Positions 26,392-35,396 of a stretch of 64,000 bases of DNA are shown piece after piece. Origin of the DNA: Thiosulfatihalobacter marinus (GTDB taxonomy: Bacteria > Pseudomonadota > Alphaproteobacteria > Rhodobacterales > Rhodobacteraceae); NCBI RefSeq assembly GCF_016019955.1, contig NZ_JAECRZ010000003.1, forward strand, positions 319,463 through 383,462. Direction: 5' to 3'. Each line of letters starts with the position of its first letter. Within the stretch, counting starts at the first letter, position 1. Under the pieces are notes generated by a model, which was given only the letters and a program-made list of their open reading frames with translations, was not told the DNA's origin and did no database searches. Made by a program: the position numbers and the translations under genes.

Positions 26392-27931
26392 AACCGCGCC
26401 CTCCCTTGTCCATCAGCCAGAACAGGCCGAAGCTGAGTGTCAGAAGCAGCACCGCCGCGCCGGCGGCCGCCTCGATCCGGTAGGCGCCCATGAGGCGGTA
26501 CATCTGTAGCGGCAGGGTGGCGGTTTCGGGATCGGCAAACAGCGCGATCACCCCAAGGTCGCCCATCGACATCGCCGCCGTGAGCCCGCAGGCAAAGCCA
26601 AGGCTGCGGCGGATGCGGGGCAGCAGCACAAGGCGCAGCCAGAGCAGCCCGGTCAGGCCCAGCGACGCGCTGAGCCGCCCGTAGCCCTGAACCACGTCGC
26701 GGGTGGCGGGCACAAGGATGCGCAGGGCAAAGGGCAGCGCCATGATCGCGTTGACCACGCCGGTCACGGGCAAGGCCAGCGCGACGGGATCGGCGACCGG
26801 ATAGATCACGATGAACAGTCCGGTGCCGATCACCAGCGGCGACGCGGCGATGCCCAGCAGGCCAATCGCCTCCAGCCATCCGCGCCCGGTGGCGGCGGCG
26901 ACAGCCATGGGCAGGGCCAGGGCCAGCATGAGGCCGGTCGAGCCAAGGGCCACCAGAAGCGAGACCCCGGCTGCGCGCCAGACGGCGGAAGGCAACCGGG
27001 CCAGACCGGGCAGCCCGTCGGCCAGCACCAGCGCGATTGGCAGAATGAGAAACAGCGCGGCCAGCGCGATCCAAAGCGTGTCGGTGACGCGCAGCGTGGC
27101 GGTTTGGGCGTCCCAGCGGCGCGCAGGGCGGTCCAGCCCCGCGCCAAACGTGTCGCGGCGCGACAAGCGCAGCGCGATCAGCGCCGCCATGCCCACAAGC
27201 GCGATCTGCACACTGGCCAGCAGCGCCGCGCGCCCCAGATCGAAATCGAAGCGGAACGCCTGATAGATGGCAAGTTCTACGGTGGTGGCCCGTGGCCCGC
27301 CTCCCAGGGTAAGCGCGACGGCAAAGCTGGACAGGCAGATGGCAAAGATCACCGCCCCCGCGCCGGGGAGCACGCGGGCCAGCATGGGCCGTTCCAGCGT
27401 GCGAAAGATGTCGCGCGGGCCAAAGCCCAGCTGCGCGGCAAGGCGGAAGCGTTCGGCGGGGATGTCCTGCCAGCCTTGCAGGATCAGCCGGGTGGCCAGC
27501 GGCAGGTTGAAGAACACATGCGCCAGCACCACCCCGTGCAGACCGTAGATGCTGATTTCCGCCAGCCCGGCCCAGCGCAGGGCAACATTGACAAGCCCGG
27601 ACCGCCCAAACACGGCGATCAGCCCCATGACGGCCACGATCACCGGCAGGATGAAGGGCGCGCCCAGAAGGGTGATCAGCAGGCCGCGCCCGGCAAAGCG
27701 CCGCCGCGCCAGCGCGCGCGCCACGGGGATCGCCAGCGCCACGCTGATCACGGCCGACAGCACGGCCTGCACCAGGGTAAAGCGGATGGCGGCCCATTCC
27801 GCCGGGCCCAGCCCGCGTCCGGCCTCGGCCCGAAGGACCACGGCCAGCAGCGTGCCCAGCACGAGCGCGGCAACCAGCGCCGCCGCGACCGCGCCGGGCC
27901 AGCGATTTATCGCGACAGCGCGCTCAGCCAT
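26378..27931 (-). CDS. thiP: Thiamine ABC transporter, permease
   Basis: A 517-residue fused permease with two related halves of about six membrane segments each, the normal ThiP architecture. EAA-like loops are GWQDIPAERFRLAAQLGFGPRDIFRTLERPML and PATRDVVQGYGRLSASLGLTG. It overlaps thiB by 25 bases and thiQ by 14 bases. Confidence 0.93.
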   Translation of the reverse strand: MAERAVAINRWPGAVAAALVAALVLGTLLAVVLRAEAGRGLGPAEWAAIRFTLVQAVLSAVISVALAIPVARALARRRFAGRGLLITLLGAPFILPVIVAVMGLIAVFGRSGLVNVALRWAGLAEISIYGLHGVVLAHVFFNLPLATRLILQGWQDIPAERFRLAAQLGFGPRDIFRTLERPMLARVLPGAGAVIFAICLSSFAVALTLGGGPRATTVELAIYQAFRFDFDLGRAALLASVQIALVGMAALIALRLSRRDTFGAGLDRPARRWDAQTATLRVTDTLWIALAALFLILPIALVLADGLPGLARLPSAVWRAAGVSLLVALGSTGLMLALALPMAVAAATGRGWLEAIGLLGIAASPLVIGTGLFIVIYPVADPVALALPVTGVVNAIMALPFALRILVPATRDVVQGYGRLSASLGLTGLLWLRLVLLPRIRRSLGFACGLTAAMSMGDLGVIALFADPETATLPLQMYRLMGAYRIEAAAGAAVLLLTLSFGLFWLMDKGGRGFADA

Positions 27932-28884
27932 TCCGACAGCGCCTCTTCGCGCAGCGCCTGAACCTTGTCCGGCGCCACAAGCAGGCCCTTGTCGGGCACC
28001 ACGAGGGTTTCAAAGCCCTTGGGAAGGCCCGAGGCCGGGGTGACGGCCGGGTACATCCAGTTGGTGGTGGGGATGATCGACTGGAACCTGTCGGAGACCA
28101 TGAAGTCCAGGAACCGATCCGCGAGTTCGGGGTGGTCGGAGGTTTTCAGTTTCCCGGCCACCTCGATCTGCATGTAGTGGCCTTCGCTGAATTTCACCGC
28201 GTCCTTGGAGGCGTCTTGCTCGGCGATCAGGTGATAGGCCGGGGAGGTGGTGTAGGAGAGCACCATGTCGGCCTCGCCTTCCAGGAACAGGCCATAGGAT
28301 TCCGACCAGCCCTTGGTCACGGTGACGATATTGTCGGCCAGCGCCTCCCAGATTTCCGGGGCCTGGTCGCCATAGGCGGTCTTGATCCACATCAGCAGGC
28401 CGAGGCCGGGCGTGGAGGAGCGGGGATCCTGGATGACAATCCTGAGATCGGAGGCGCCCAGATCGCGGAAATTGGTGGGCGCGTCGAGATCGGCATTTTT
28501 CACGAAGGCAAAGACGCCCCAGTCAAAGGGCACGAATTGCGGGTCGTTCCAGCCCAAAGGAAAGGCATAGTCCGCCGACACGGAATGTTCGGCGAACAGC
28601 CCGGTATCGCGTGCCGCCGCCGTCAGGTTCGTATCGAGACCCAGCACGATGTCGGCCTGGCTGCGTTCACCTTCGAGCCTGATGCGGGCCAGCAGCGCCG
28701 CGCCGTCGCCCGCGCCGACGAATTTCACGTCGCAGGCGCAGGTTTCCTCGAAGGCTTTTTCCACCGCCGGGCCGGGGCCCCAGTCGGAGACAAAGCTGTC
28801 ATAGGTGTAGATGGTCAGTTCTGGAGTGTCGGCCAGCGCAGTCGTGGCGGCAAACAATCCCGTGGCAATACTCAGATACTTCAT
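27907..28884 (-). CDS. thiB: Thiamine ABC transporter, substrate-binding protein
   Basis: A 325-residue periplasmic protein starting MKYLSIATGLFAATTALA (signal peptide). The start TPELTIYTYDSFVSDWGPGPAV and the segment ARIRLEGERSQADIVLGLDTNL are typical of ThiB. The start at 28884 is chosen over upstream in-frame codons because those overlap the TPP riboswitch. First gene of thiBPQ. Confidence 0.93.
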   Translation of the reverse strand: MKYLSIATGLFAATTALADTPELTIYTYDSFVSDWGPGPAVEKAFEETCACDVKFVGAGDGAALLARIRLEGERSQADIVLGLDTNLTAAARDTGLFAEHSVSADYAFPLGWNDPQFVPFDWGVFAFVKNADLDAPTNFRDLGASDLRIVIQDPRSSTPGLGLLMWIKTAYGDQAPEIWEALADNIVTVTKGWSESYGLFLEGEADMVLSYTTSPAYHLIAEQDASKDAVKFSEGHYMQIEVAGKLKTSDHPELADRFLDFMVSDRFQSIIPTTNWMYPAVTPASGLPKGFETLVVPDKGLLVAPDKVQALREEALSEWLSALSR

Positions 28885-28929
28885 GGCATCCTCCATTTGC
28901 GACGGGCGGAGCAAGTCGGAGCCATGTCC

Positions 28930-29022
28930 GTACCTTCCCTCCGCCGGTCTTAACCGGTTCAGGTTCAACGGGTTCGCGAACATCGCATCTCAGCCTTGCC
29001 GGACCGGCAGGGCACCCCGAGG
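28930..29022 (-). promoter_or_regulatory. TPP riboswitch (THI element)
   Basis: Read on the minus strand the element has the conserved GGGGTGCCC start, the GCTGAGATG pyrophosphate/pyrimidine-sensor core, ACCCGTTGAACCTGAACCGG and the closing GGCGGAGGGAAGG. It ends about 45 bases before the thiB start. In proteobacteria such elements usually repress translation initiation when TPP is abundant. Confidence 0.95.
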
Positions 29023-29065
29023 TAGGGCGGGTTTTAGGTGGGCGGGCGGTGTGTGGCAAGCGGAA

Positions 29066-29132
29066 TCGGTGGGGGCGCTGCCCCCATCGCGCGCCGGGGC
29101 GCGCGATTCCCCCGGAGTATTTCGGGCAAAAT
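29066..29132. repeat. Rhodobacteraceae-type GC-rich intergenic repeat
   Basis: The stretch carries GGGGGCGCTGCCCCC, TCGCGCGCCGGGGCGCGCGA and then CCCCCGGAGTATTTCGGGCAAAATGAAG. I know the CCCGGAGTATTT...AAGATGAAG tail as a frequent intergenic sequence in this bacterial family. The hairpins could terminate the coq9 transcript. Confidence 0.55.
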
Positions 29133-29144
29133 GAAGAAATGGGC

Positions 29145-29837
29145 CTATTTGGCCGGGGTATGCCATTGTCCGGGCATGTCGCGGGTGTCTTCGGGTGCGC
29201 GGATGCTGTCGAGGATCGCCAGCGGCGCGGTGAGCGCCTTGCCCAGCGGGTGCTGGCGGACCCGGGCCTTGAATTTTTCGAACTGCATGACGTTTTCGAT
29301 GCGCCGGTCCAGAAAGGCCCAGGTGGCGGCGTGGCCTTCGCTGTCATCGCCGAGCCAGTAGAGCAGCGTTGCGCTGTAGACGCCCGACAGGGTGGCGCGT
29401 TTGGTGTACCAGTTCACATCGCGCGAGCTGTCACCGATGGCGTTCCAGATCGCGTCTGCCGTGCCCCAGATCAGTTCGGCCCCGGTGGGGGCGTGGGCGG
29501 GCAGGGAAAACAGGGTGGAGCCGCGACGCACGATCTCGCGGTCGGGGCAGATTTCCAGCCGGGTGCGCAGGGCGTGGGTGATCTTTTCGCGGATCCTGAG
29601 TTCGGAAAGGTCTTCGGCGGCGAGCCGTTCCAGCATCAGGGCATCGCCCTGTTTGTGAAAGGCAATGGCAAGATCCACGGCGCCGCGCGGGAACAGCGCC
29701 CGCGCCACCACCGGATCGACGCCCGATTCGGCCACGGCGGCGTCGAACGTGGCCTGCGACCAGCCATCGAAGGGCACATGCGGTTCGGCGGCGTTCACAA
29801 GACGCTGTGTCGGGTCGGGCGTGTCGGTGGCACTCAT
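29145..29837 (-). CDS. coq9: COQ9-family ubiquinone biosynthesis protein
   Basis: A 230-residue protein starting MSATDTPDPTQRL. The COQ9 signature SRDVNWYTKRATLSGVYSAT with downstream WLGDDSEGHAATWAFLDRRI is clear. COQ9 is a lipid-binding helper of the Coq7 hydroxylation step. The start at 29837 has an AAAGGAG site 7 bases upstream. It is divergent from rpsU. Confidence 0.92.
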   Translation of the reverse strand: MSATDTPDPTQRLVNAAEPHVPFDGWSQATFDAAVAESGVDPVVARALFPRGAVDLAIAFHKQGDALMLERLAAEDLSELRIREKITHALRTRLEICPDREIVRRGSTLFSLPAHAPTGAELIWGTADAIWNAIGDSSRDVNWYTKRATLSGVYSATLLYWLGDDSEGHAATWAFLDRRIENVMQFEKFKARVRQHPLGKALTAPLAILDSIRAPEDTRDMPGQWHTPAK

Positions 29838-29945
29838 GAATGGCTCCTTTGCGGGGTGCATACTAGACAAAGCGAAAGGGCTTTGCTATAGGCCGGGTTC
29901 CTGCAATTCCTTGCAACTCCAACTTAGAAAGGTGGTGAAAACCAC

Positions 29946-30152
29946 ATGCAGGTTAGTGTTCGCGACAACAATGTCGATCAGGCGCTTCGTGCCCTGAAGA
30001 AAAAGCTCCAGCGTGAGGGTGTCTTTCGCGAAATGAAGCTCAAGCAGCATTTCGAGAAACCGTCCGAGAAAAAAGCACGCGAGAAGGCTGAAGCGATCCG
30101 TCGTGCCCGTAAACTGGCGCGCAAGAAAGCCCAGCGCGAAGGTTTGCTGTAA
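29946..30152 (+). CDS. rpsU: 30S ribosomal protein S21
   Basis: A 68-residue basic protein ([20 protein letters not shown]) that is an unambiguous bS21. A GAAAGGTGG ribosome site precedes the ATG. Followed by a strong hairpin terminator. Confidence 0.97.
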   Translation: MQVSVRDNNVDQALRALKKKLQREGVFREMKLKQHFEKPSEKKAREKAEAIRRARKLARKKAQREGLL

Positions 30153-30240
30153 GCGCGGCCCGAATGGCGGGCAGCGGATTTCGGATCAAGCCACGCGCGA
30201 TTCGAAACTGGCCTTTGATCCAGCTTTGGACACAAGAATT

Positions 30241-30276
30241 GACGACCCCCGTGGCCCGGCCCCGGGGGTTTGTCGT
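30241..30276 (+). terminator. Hairpin terminator after rpsU
   Basis: A long GC stem (CGACCCCCGTGGCC / GGCCCCGGGGGTTTGTCG, with small mismatches) is followed by a short pyrimidine run (TTTTC). It lies between rpsU and the converging permease gene and may work both ways. Confidence 0.75.
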
Positions 30277-30305
30277 TTTCCGGGGCCGGAAATTTGCAGG
30301 GCGCG

Positions 30306-31634
30306 TCAGTGTTCGTGCGCGGCCTGCGGTGCCAGCCAGCGGGACAGGTACAGGCGTTCGAGGGCAAAAACCGCGACAATGCCTGTGGCCGCGTAAATCA
30401 CGATCAGGGGATCGCTTTCGAGTTTCATCGCGGTGAACGCCGCCAGCACCACCGCGTCAAACGTCAGGGCCGTCAGCAATACGATCCCGGAGGCGCCGAT
30501 GTCCTTGCGGCGATAGCGGAAGACGCCCCAGTGCACCACCATGTCCATGATGAGATAGAAGAAGGCGCCCAGCGAGGCGATCCGGCCCAGATCGAAGAAC
30601 ACCGCCAGTGTAGAGGCGATCACGACCGTATAGACCAGCGTGTGGCGCTGGATCGGGCCGGACATACCGAAATGGCTGTGCGGGATCATCTTCATGTCGG
30701 TCAGCATGGCCAGCATCCGCGACACTGCGAACACGCTGGCCAGAACGCCCGACGCGGTGGCGACGGCGGCGAGGATCACGGTCAGGAAAAACCCGGTTCG
30801 CCCCAGCGCGGGCTGTGCCGCTTCGGCCAGGGAATAGTCGCGCGCGGCAACGATCTGATCGATGGTCAGGCTGGATCCGACGCCGAAGGCGACCAGCAGG
30901 TAGACCGCCACGCAGATGCCGATGGAGAGCATGATCGCCCGGCCGACATTGCGGTTCGGGTGGGTGATCTCGGAACCGCTGTTGGTGATGGTGGTGAAGC
31001 CCTTGAAGGCGAGGATGGCAAAGGCCATGGACGCGATGAACCCGGTCAGGCCATAGGTTTGCGGGGTTTCCGAGGCGGCGGAGAAGCTGAAGCCGCTGGA
31101 CCAGATCGCGGCAATGCCGAACAGCGCGATGCCGCCGATCTTGATCGCAGCCATGACCAGCGAGAACAGTCCGACCGAGCGATTGCCGGCGATGTTCACG
31201 AGAAACGCGAAAACGATCACCCCGACCGCAAGTATGGGCACCAGCGGACCGCCGTCGATGTCAAACGGGCGCAGGACATAGGTGGCGAATGTGCGCGCCA
31301 CCAGGCTTTCGGCGATCACCATGCTGAGCGCCATCAAGAGCGCGGCCCCTGCCGCGATCGCGCCAGAGCCATAGCATTTCTGGAGGATCATCGCGATGCC
31401 GCCGGACGAGGGCCATTTGTTCGACATCCGGATATAGCTGTAGGCGCTGAAGCTGGTGACAACCGCGCCTGCGATGAACGCCAGTGGAAAGAGCGGCCCG
31501 GCCAGCTGGGCAACCTGTCCGGTCAGGGCAAAGATGCCCGCTCCGATCATCACGCCGGTGCCCATGGCGACCGCCCCGCCAAGGGTGATCGAGCCTTTCT
31601 GATAGGCGTCGTCGTCGTTCTTCATGTTCTGCAT
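30306..31634 (-). CDS. APC-superfamily amino acid permease
   Basis: A 442-residue inner-membrane protein with about twelve hydrophobic segments. The first helix has the APC substrate motif GVMIGAGIFALTGQ, and ITNSGSEITHPNRNVGRAIMLSIG is the conserved loop of helices 6-7. The start at 31634 (MQNMKNDDDAYQKGS) is preferred; a shorter start three codons downstream is equally possible. Substrate unknown. It may open the accessory island, but codon use and GC do not differ visibly. Confidence 0.88.
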   Translation of the reverse strand: MQNMKNDDDAYQKGSITLGGAVAMGTGVMIGAGIFALTGQVAQLAGPLFPLAFIAGAVVTSFSAYSYIRMSNKWPSSGGIAMILQKCYGSGAIAAGAALLMALSMVIAESLVARTFATYVLRPFDIDGGPLVPILAVGVIVFAFLVNIAGNRSVGLFSLVMAAIKIGGIALFGIAAIWSSGFSFSAASETPQTYGLTGFIASMAFAILAFKGFTTITNSGSEITHPNRNVGRAIMLSIGICVAVYLLVAFGVGSSLTIDQIVAARDYSLAEAAQPALGRTGFFLTVILAAVATASGVLASVFAVSRMLAMLTDMKMIPHSHFGMSGPIQRHTLVYTVVIASTLAVFFDLGRIASLGAFFYLIMDMVVHWGVFRYRRKDIGASGIVLLTALTFDAVVLAAFTAMKLESDPLIVIYAATGIVAVFALERLYLSRWLAPQAAHEH

Positions 31635-31726
31635 GTCGTTCTGCCTTGTTCGGTTATGCGCGTTCGCCAAGCCTGCCCGAGGGGATTTTGGCGCGTGTGG
31701 GCAAAGATAGAGATGTTCCAGATTGC

Positions 31727-31801
31727 CGGGCCGCCACGTGTGCGGCCCGGTCTTGCTGTGTCGCGCTGAAAGGCACTGCGGGCCCGCGCGCTGGCGGGCC
31801 C
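31727..31801. terminator. Two strong hairpins between genes
   Basis: CCGGGCCGCCACGTGTGCGGCCCGG (a 10-base-pair stem) and GGGCCCGCGCGCTGGCGGGCCC lie in the gap between the ferric-reductase-like gene and the permease gene, both on the minus strand. They probably terminate or shield the ferric-reductase transcript, whose stop is at 31825. Confidence 0.5.
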
Positions 31802-31824
31802 GAAAGGCTGGAACAAGCGTCCTG

Positions 31825-32526
31825 TTATTGGGCGGGCACGCCGCCGGATCGCCGGGTGCGTTGCATCCGCCATGTCGTTGTCATGGCGGCGGCTTGCAGC
31901 ACGAGCACGACCCCGACAAGCCCCACAAAGGGCCACTGCGCCCAATTCGGTTCGGGAGTTTGCCGGTGGAAATCCAGGAAATGGAAGAACAGGAAATAGG
32001 CGGTGTGAAGCACCACCAGCCACCACAGCACATAGGCGCCTTGCTGGATGTATTTCCAGACCGAAGCACCCAGCCGTTTCTGGCTGAAATCGTTCGATGT
32101 TGCGGCAAGGACAAGCCCATAGACCAGCGCCGCGATCCCAAGCACATTGGCCAGGGCAAACCCGTGCTGCACCATCACATAGCGCCGCAGCTGGGGATGG
32201 AACTCGAAGCCGAACAGGCGGGCGAAGTCAAGCTCGACCCAGCCAATCAGGATGATCACGGTATGCACGATCGCGGCAACAACGGCATAGATGCCCAGTT
32301 CGCGCCGATATGGCAGGAGTTTCCTGAAAATCCGGGCGGACGACAGGCGTGCAAGCGGGCCAAGCGCCATGGCCACGGCCACAAGCACCATCGAAAGATC
32401 GCCCAGCGCCCGGTTGTAGCGGTGCATTTCCGACCATTCGGCCCGCGATAGCAACAGCAGATAGCCCAGCCCCGCGGATATCGCGATGACGAGAAGATGT
32501 CTGGTTAGCGTCGGCCTTTTTCTCAT
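31825..32526 (-). CDS. Ferric-reductase-like transmembrane heme protein
   Basis: A 233-residue membrane protein with six hydrophobic segments and the paired His pattern of the ferric reductase-like transmembrane domain (VAAIVHTVIILIGW; YVLWWLVVLHTAYFLFFH), which binds two b-hemes. It lacks the flavin/NAD domain of full ferric reductases, so it needs an outside partner. It could resemble MsrQ, but no MsrP gene is adjacent. It is followed upstream by a saccharopine-dehydrogenase-like gene and two cytochrome genes on the same strand. Confidence 0.82.
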   Translation of the reverse strand: MRKRPTLTRHLLVIAISAGLGYLLLLSRAEWSEMHRYNRALGDLSMVLVAVAMALGPLARLSSARIFRKLLPYRRELGIYAVVAAIVHTVIILIGWVELDFARLFGFEFHPQLRRYVMVQHGFALANVLGIAALVYGLVLAATSNDFSQKRLGASVWKYIQQGAYVLWWLVVLHTAYFLFFHFLDFHRQTPEPNWAQWPFVGLVGVVLVLQAAAMTTTWRMQRTRRSGGVPAQ

Positions 32527-32545
32527 GACTCCGATTTCTCCGTTT

Positions 32546-33688
32546 TTAGTGATTCAGTGGGTGATGTGCCGTGATTTTTCCGGCCTTGGCGCCAGCCGGG
32601 CGACGCGGGCCGCCAGACCAGGTTTCGATCTCCATGCCGGGCAGAAAATGGCGCAGGCTTTCGATTGCGTCCGGCAGGGTCAGGTGATCCACGATCGTGG
32701 TGGCCCCGCGCGGCGGTGTTGCCGCCTCATGAACGGCGCGCAGGGTCGCGAGGATCATCGCGGCGGTGATTTCGGCCTGGTCTCCGGCGGCGAAATGCCG
32801 GGAGGCCAGAACATTGCCATCCCCCCCTCGGGCCTCGACCGCGATCCGGCTGTTGGTACGACCCATGGACGGCAAGCGCATCAGATTACGCGCGAGGCCG
32901 CGCTTGTTCCGCGCCAGCACCGGCCCGAGGCCGAGCCGCAGGAGCAGCCAGACAAGGCGTGTCGCGACGGGCGGATCAAAGGCCAGAAATGTGTGCGCGC
33001 GGACAGGCGCGCGGGCGTCCGGGGAGGATGCGATGCCCTGATGTGCAAAACCGATGCCAAACGCGAACCGCGCCCGGTCGCCTTGCCCAAAGGCAAAAGA
33101 TTGGCTCAGCTCTCCCGGCTGCACCGTCGCGCTGTTCCCGTCGGCGGCCCGATAGGGCGCGCCCAGTGCGCCGATTGACCATTCCGTGGCGGCCACGCCA
33201 TAGTGGCGCCCCATGCCCAGCTCGATACCGATATCGAGTGTTTCGCAGCCCTCGGTCCTGGCGGCGTCCGCGGCCAGAAGCGTGCTGAGCCCGGGCGCGG
33301 CCCCGACACACACCACCCCTGTGCCCGGACCACCGGCCTGTGCCATCGCCTGCTCTATCGCGGACACGTATTCAGGCGAAGCCGAAGTTTCCAGAAACAG
33401 CCCGCCCGTGCGTACGACATGGGCCGCAATGGAGGGTGGCGTGGCTTCGGTCAGGTTCACCACGGTGGCCCCCTCCGGAAGCCCGGCGGCGGCATCGGCT
33501 GCCGTGATATCGAGTTTCAGCGGGGTGACGCGATCATCGGGCGCCTGACCACGGCGCGACACGACGCGTATGTCGGTCCCGGCGTGGTCCAGAAGCAATG
33601 CCACAAGCCGGCTGCCGACATCGCCGGACCCGCCGATCAGCACGACCGGCCCCGGATTTGCCGGCGCAGGATCACCGCTGGAGGACAT
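32546..33688 (-). CDS. Saccharopine-dehydrogenase-like NAD(P)-binding protein
   Basis: A 380-residue protein with an N-terminal Rossmann motif VVLIGGSGDVGSRLV and the saccharopine-dehydrogenase-type arrangement (ATVVNLTEATPPSIAAHVVRTGGLFLETSASPEY). No substrate-specific motif was recognised. It overlaps the cytochrome c gene by one base. Role in the redox island unknown. Confidence 0.8.
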   Translation of the reverse strand: MSSSGDPAPANPGPVVLIGGSGDVGSRLVALLLDHAGTDIRVVSRRGQAPDDRVTPLKLDITAADAAAGLPEGATVVNLTEATPPSIAAHVVRTGGLFLETSASPEYVSAIEQAMAQAGGPGTGVVCVGAAPGLSTLLAADAARTEGCETLDIGIELGMGRHYGVAATEWSIGALGAPYRAADGNSATVQPGELSQSFAFGQGDRARFAFGIGFAHQGIASSPDARAPVRAHTFLAFDPPVATRLVWLLLRLGLGPVLARNKRGLARNLMRLPSMGRTNSRIAVEARGGDGNVLASRHFAAGDQAEITAAMILATLRAVHEAATPPRGATTIVDHLTLPDAIESLRHFLPGMEIETWSGGPRRPAGAKAGKITAHHPLNH

Positions 33689-34140
33689 CAGTCGATACCA
33701 TTGGCGCGTTGCAGTTCACGGACATAGGCCGCGATCAGAGTGACGGTTTCGGGGGTGATCCCCTCGACGGGCGGCATGTCGCCAAAGCCCCAGTGATGCG
33801 CCTGAACACCGCCCAGCGCGGCGCGCTGGAACGCCGTATCGCCATGGTGGCCGGGTTCGTAGATCGGATGCACAAGCGGTGGGCCGTTGCCGGTGCTGCC
33901 GGCTGCGTTCTTTCCATGGCAGGCCGAGCATTGCTGATCAAACGCGATCTGGCCGAAATAGGCGGGCGCGCTGAAGGTTTCTGGCACGATGATCGTGTCC
34001 GGGTCGGGGGCCGCCTGGCCGGCATTGGCGCCGTGCATTTGCGTGTTGACCCTTGGCTGGTCGCGCTCTTGGTCGGATGCGGCCACGGCTGTTGTGGCCA
34101 GCCCGCCTATGACGAGCAACACGGTTGCGAACGTCTTCAT
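33688..34140 (-). CDS. Periplasmic c-type cytochrome
   Basis: A 150-residue protein with a signal peptide (MKTFATVLLVIGGLATTAVA) and one heme site QQCSACHGKNAAG. Downstream GMPP-like GFGDMPPVEGITPETV supplies the probable Met ligand. The fold is that of class I/cbb3-like cytochrome c domains. The start at 34140 is chosen because it opens the signal peptide; an upstream codon would add a charged extension. Confidence 0.9.
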   Translation of the reverse strand: MKTFATVLLVIGGLATTAVAASDQERDQPRVNTQMHGANAGQAAPDPDTIIVPETFSAPAYFGQIAFDQQCSACHGKNAAGSTGNGPPLVHPIYEPGHHGDTAFQRAALGGVQAHHWGFGDMPPVEGITPETVTLIAAYVRELQRANGID

Positions 34141-34256
34141 GGTATTTCCTTGCACTTCTCGCGATCCTTTTGGTTTCTTCGCACTAGTTTTCATTGATTT
34201 GCACCCCGGTCCTACAAGGTAGGCGGATGAACGCCGGAACCCGGGCTAACCCGGCA

Positions 34257-34694
34257 TCAAACCGCGCGCCGATCCGCGAACGGCCCGTCGCCATAAAGGA
34301 ACCAGCCATACAGCGCGCCCCCGACAATGGCGGGAATGACGCCTCCGGCGATGAACAGGGCGGTATATTCCAAACCGCCAAAATATCCCAGCCGGGCGTC
34401 GATCGTGCTGCACAGCCAAGCACAGTAGCCGCCCACCACAACCACCACACCCGCCGCGCGCCAGAGCGCCGCGCGATGCCCGCGCAACGGTTCGGCCAGC
34501 AGCAAGGTGCCAACGCCGATGACGGACCCCATGGCGATGCCGCAGGTCATTGTCCAGATCGTCTTGCCGGTCCAGCTGCCCGCCGGAAACAGCCACATGC
34601 CCCAGACCACGAGATAGGCCAGTTCAGCCGCCGTGGTCAGGGCCACGGCCACGCCGATGACCGCGTACAGGCGGTTTCTGGGGATCGCGGTCAT
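34257..34694 (-). CDS. Hypothetical four-helix membrane protein
   Basis: A 145-residue protein starting MTAIPRNRLYAVIGVAVAL with four hydrophobic segments and no soluble domain. Polar residues within helices include several Trp and Tyr and a lone Cys pair (TCGIAMG, YCAWLC). No family recognised. It lies between two cytochrome genes on the same strand and may anchor them or form a small redox/ion pore; this is speculation. Confidence 0.65.
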   Translation of the reverse strand: MTAIPRNRLYAVIGVAVALTTAAELAYLVVWGMWLFPAGSWTGKTIWTMTCGIAMGSVIGVGTLLLAEPLRGHRAALWRAAGVVVVVGGYCAWLCSTIDARLGYFGGLEYTALFIAGGVIPAIVGGALYGWFLYGDGPFADRRAV

Positions 34695-34829
34695 TGCGGG
34701 ATTATCCCCTGTCCCGGTTCCCGCCGTGCATGGGGGCGAAGGCCCCCACACACAGCGACAGGGGCTGCCGGATCAGATATCCGCGCGCCGAACGCATGTC
34801 AGGCATCCGTATCGGCGGCGCAGCGGATA

Positions 34830-35312
34830 TCAGTCATGTTCCTTTCCTTCCTCTTCCTCTGCTTCCCCATGGGCCATCAGCGCCGCGATGTCTTCGGGGA
34901 TATCCTCTTCGGAGAACTTGGCCTGTTCCGCCGGATCATGCACGAAGGCGATGATCGCGGCGAGTTCGTCCCCTTCCAGGCTGATCACATCGCCCAGTTC
35001 TTCACGCTGCATGGACACCATTGCCTCGGCACCGGCCCACATGCGGGCGGCGAAATCAAAGGGGTTCATCGGGTTGTCCATGAATTCCGCGTCCAGCATC
35101 GGTGCGTCTTCACCGCCGACGCCATTGACCGCGTGGCACACGACGCAGCCCTTTGCAGCAAAGAGTTCGCGTCCCGCGGCGGCATCCATCTGGGGTATGA
35201 CCAGACCTCTGGGCATGATCGGCGCCGCGGCGTCACCGTGGCTGGATGCGTAAACAGGCGCGCCAATCGCAAGCGTTGCTGCGGCCGTAAGCAGGATTGC
35301 AAGATTTTTCAT
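34830..35312 (-). CDS. Periplasmic c-type cytochrome with acidic His-ended tail
   Basis: A 160-residue protein with signal peptide (MKNLAILLTAAATLAIGAPVYA) and one heme site KGCVVCHAVNGVGG; likely Met ligands are in FAARMWAGAEAMVSM. The tail HGEAEEEEGKEHD is strongly acidic and could bind metal ions. GGAGGA ribosome site before the ATG. Partner of the other cytochrome and the membrane protein between them. Confidence 0.9.
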   Translation of the reverse strand: MKNLAILLTAAATLAIGAPVYASSHGDAAAPIMPRGLVIPQMDAAAGRELFAAKGCVVCHAVNGVGGEDAPMLDAEFMDNPMNPFDFAARMWAGAEAMVSMQREELGDVISLEGDELAAIIAFVHDPAEQAKFSEEDIPEDIAALMAHGEAEEEEGKEHD

Positions 35313-35396
35313 TATGTCCTCCGTTTTTGTTTTGTTCAGGGTCCGCGCGTTTTCGTTGTTGTTCCGGGAACCGGCATTGGCATTGGCATTCTTGTG

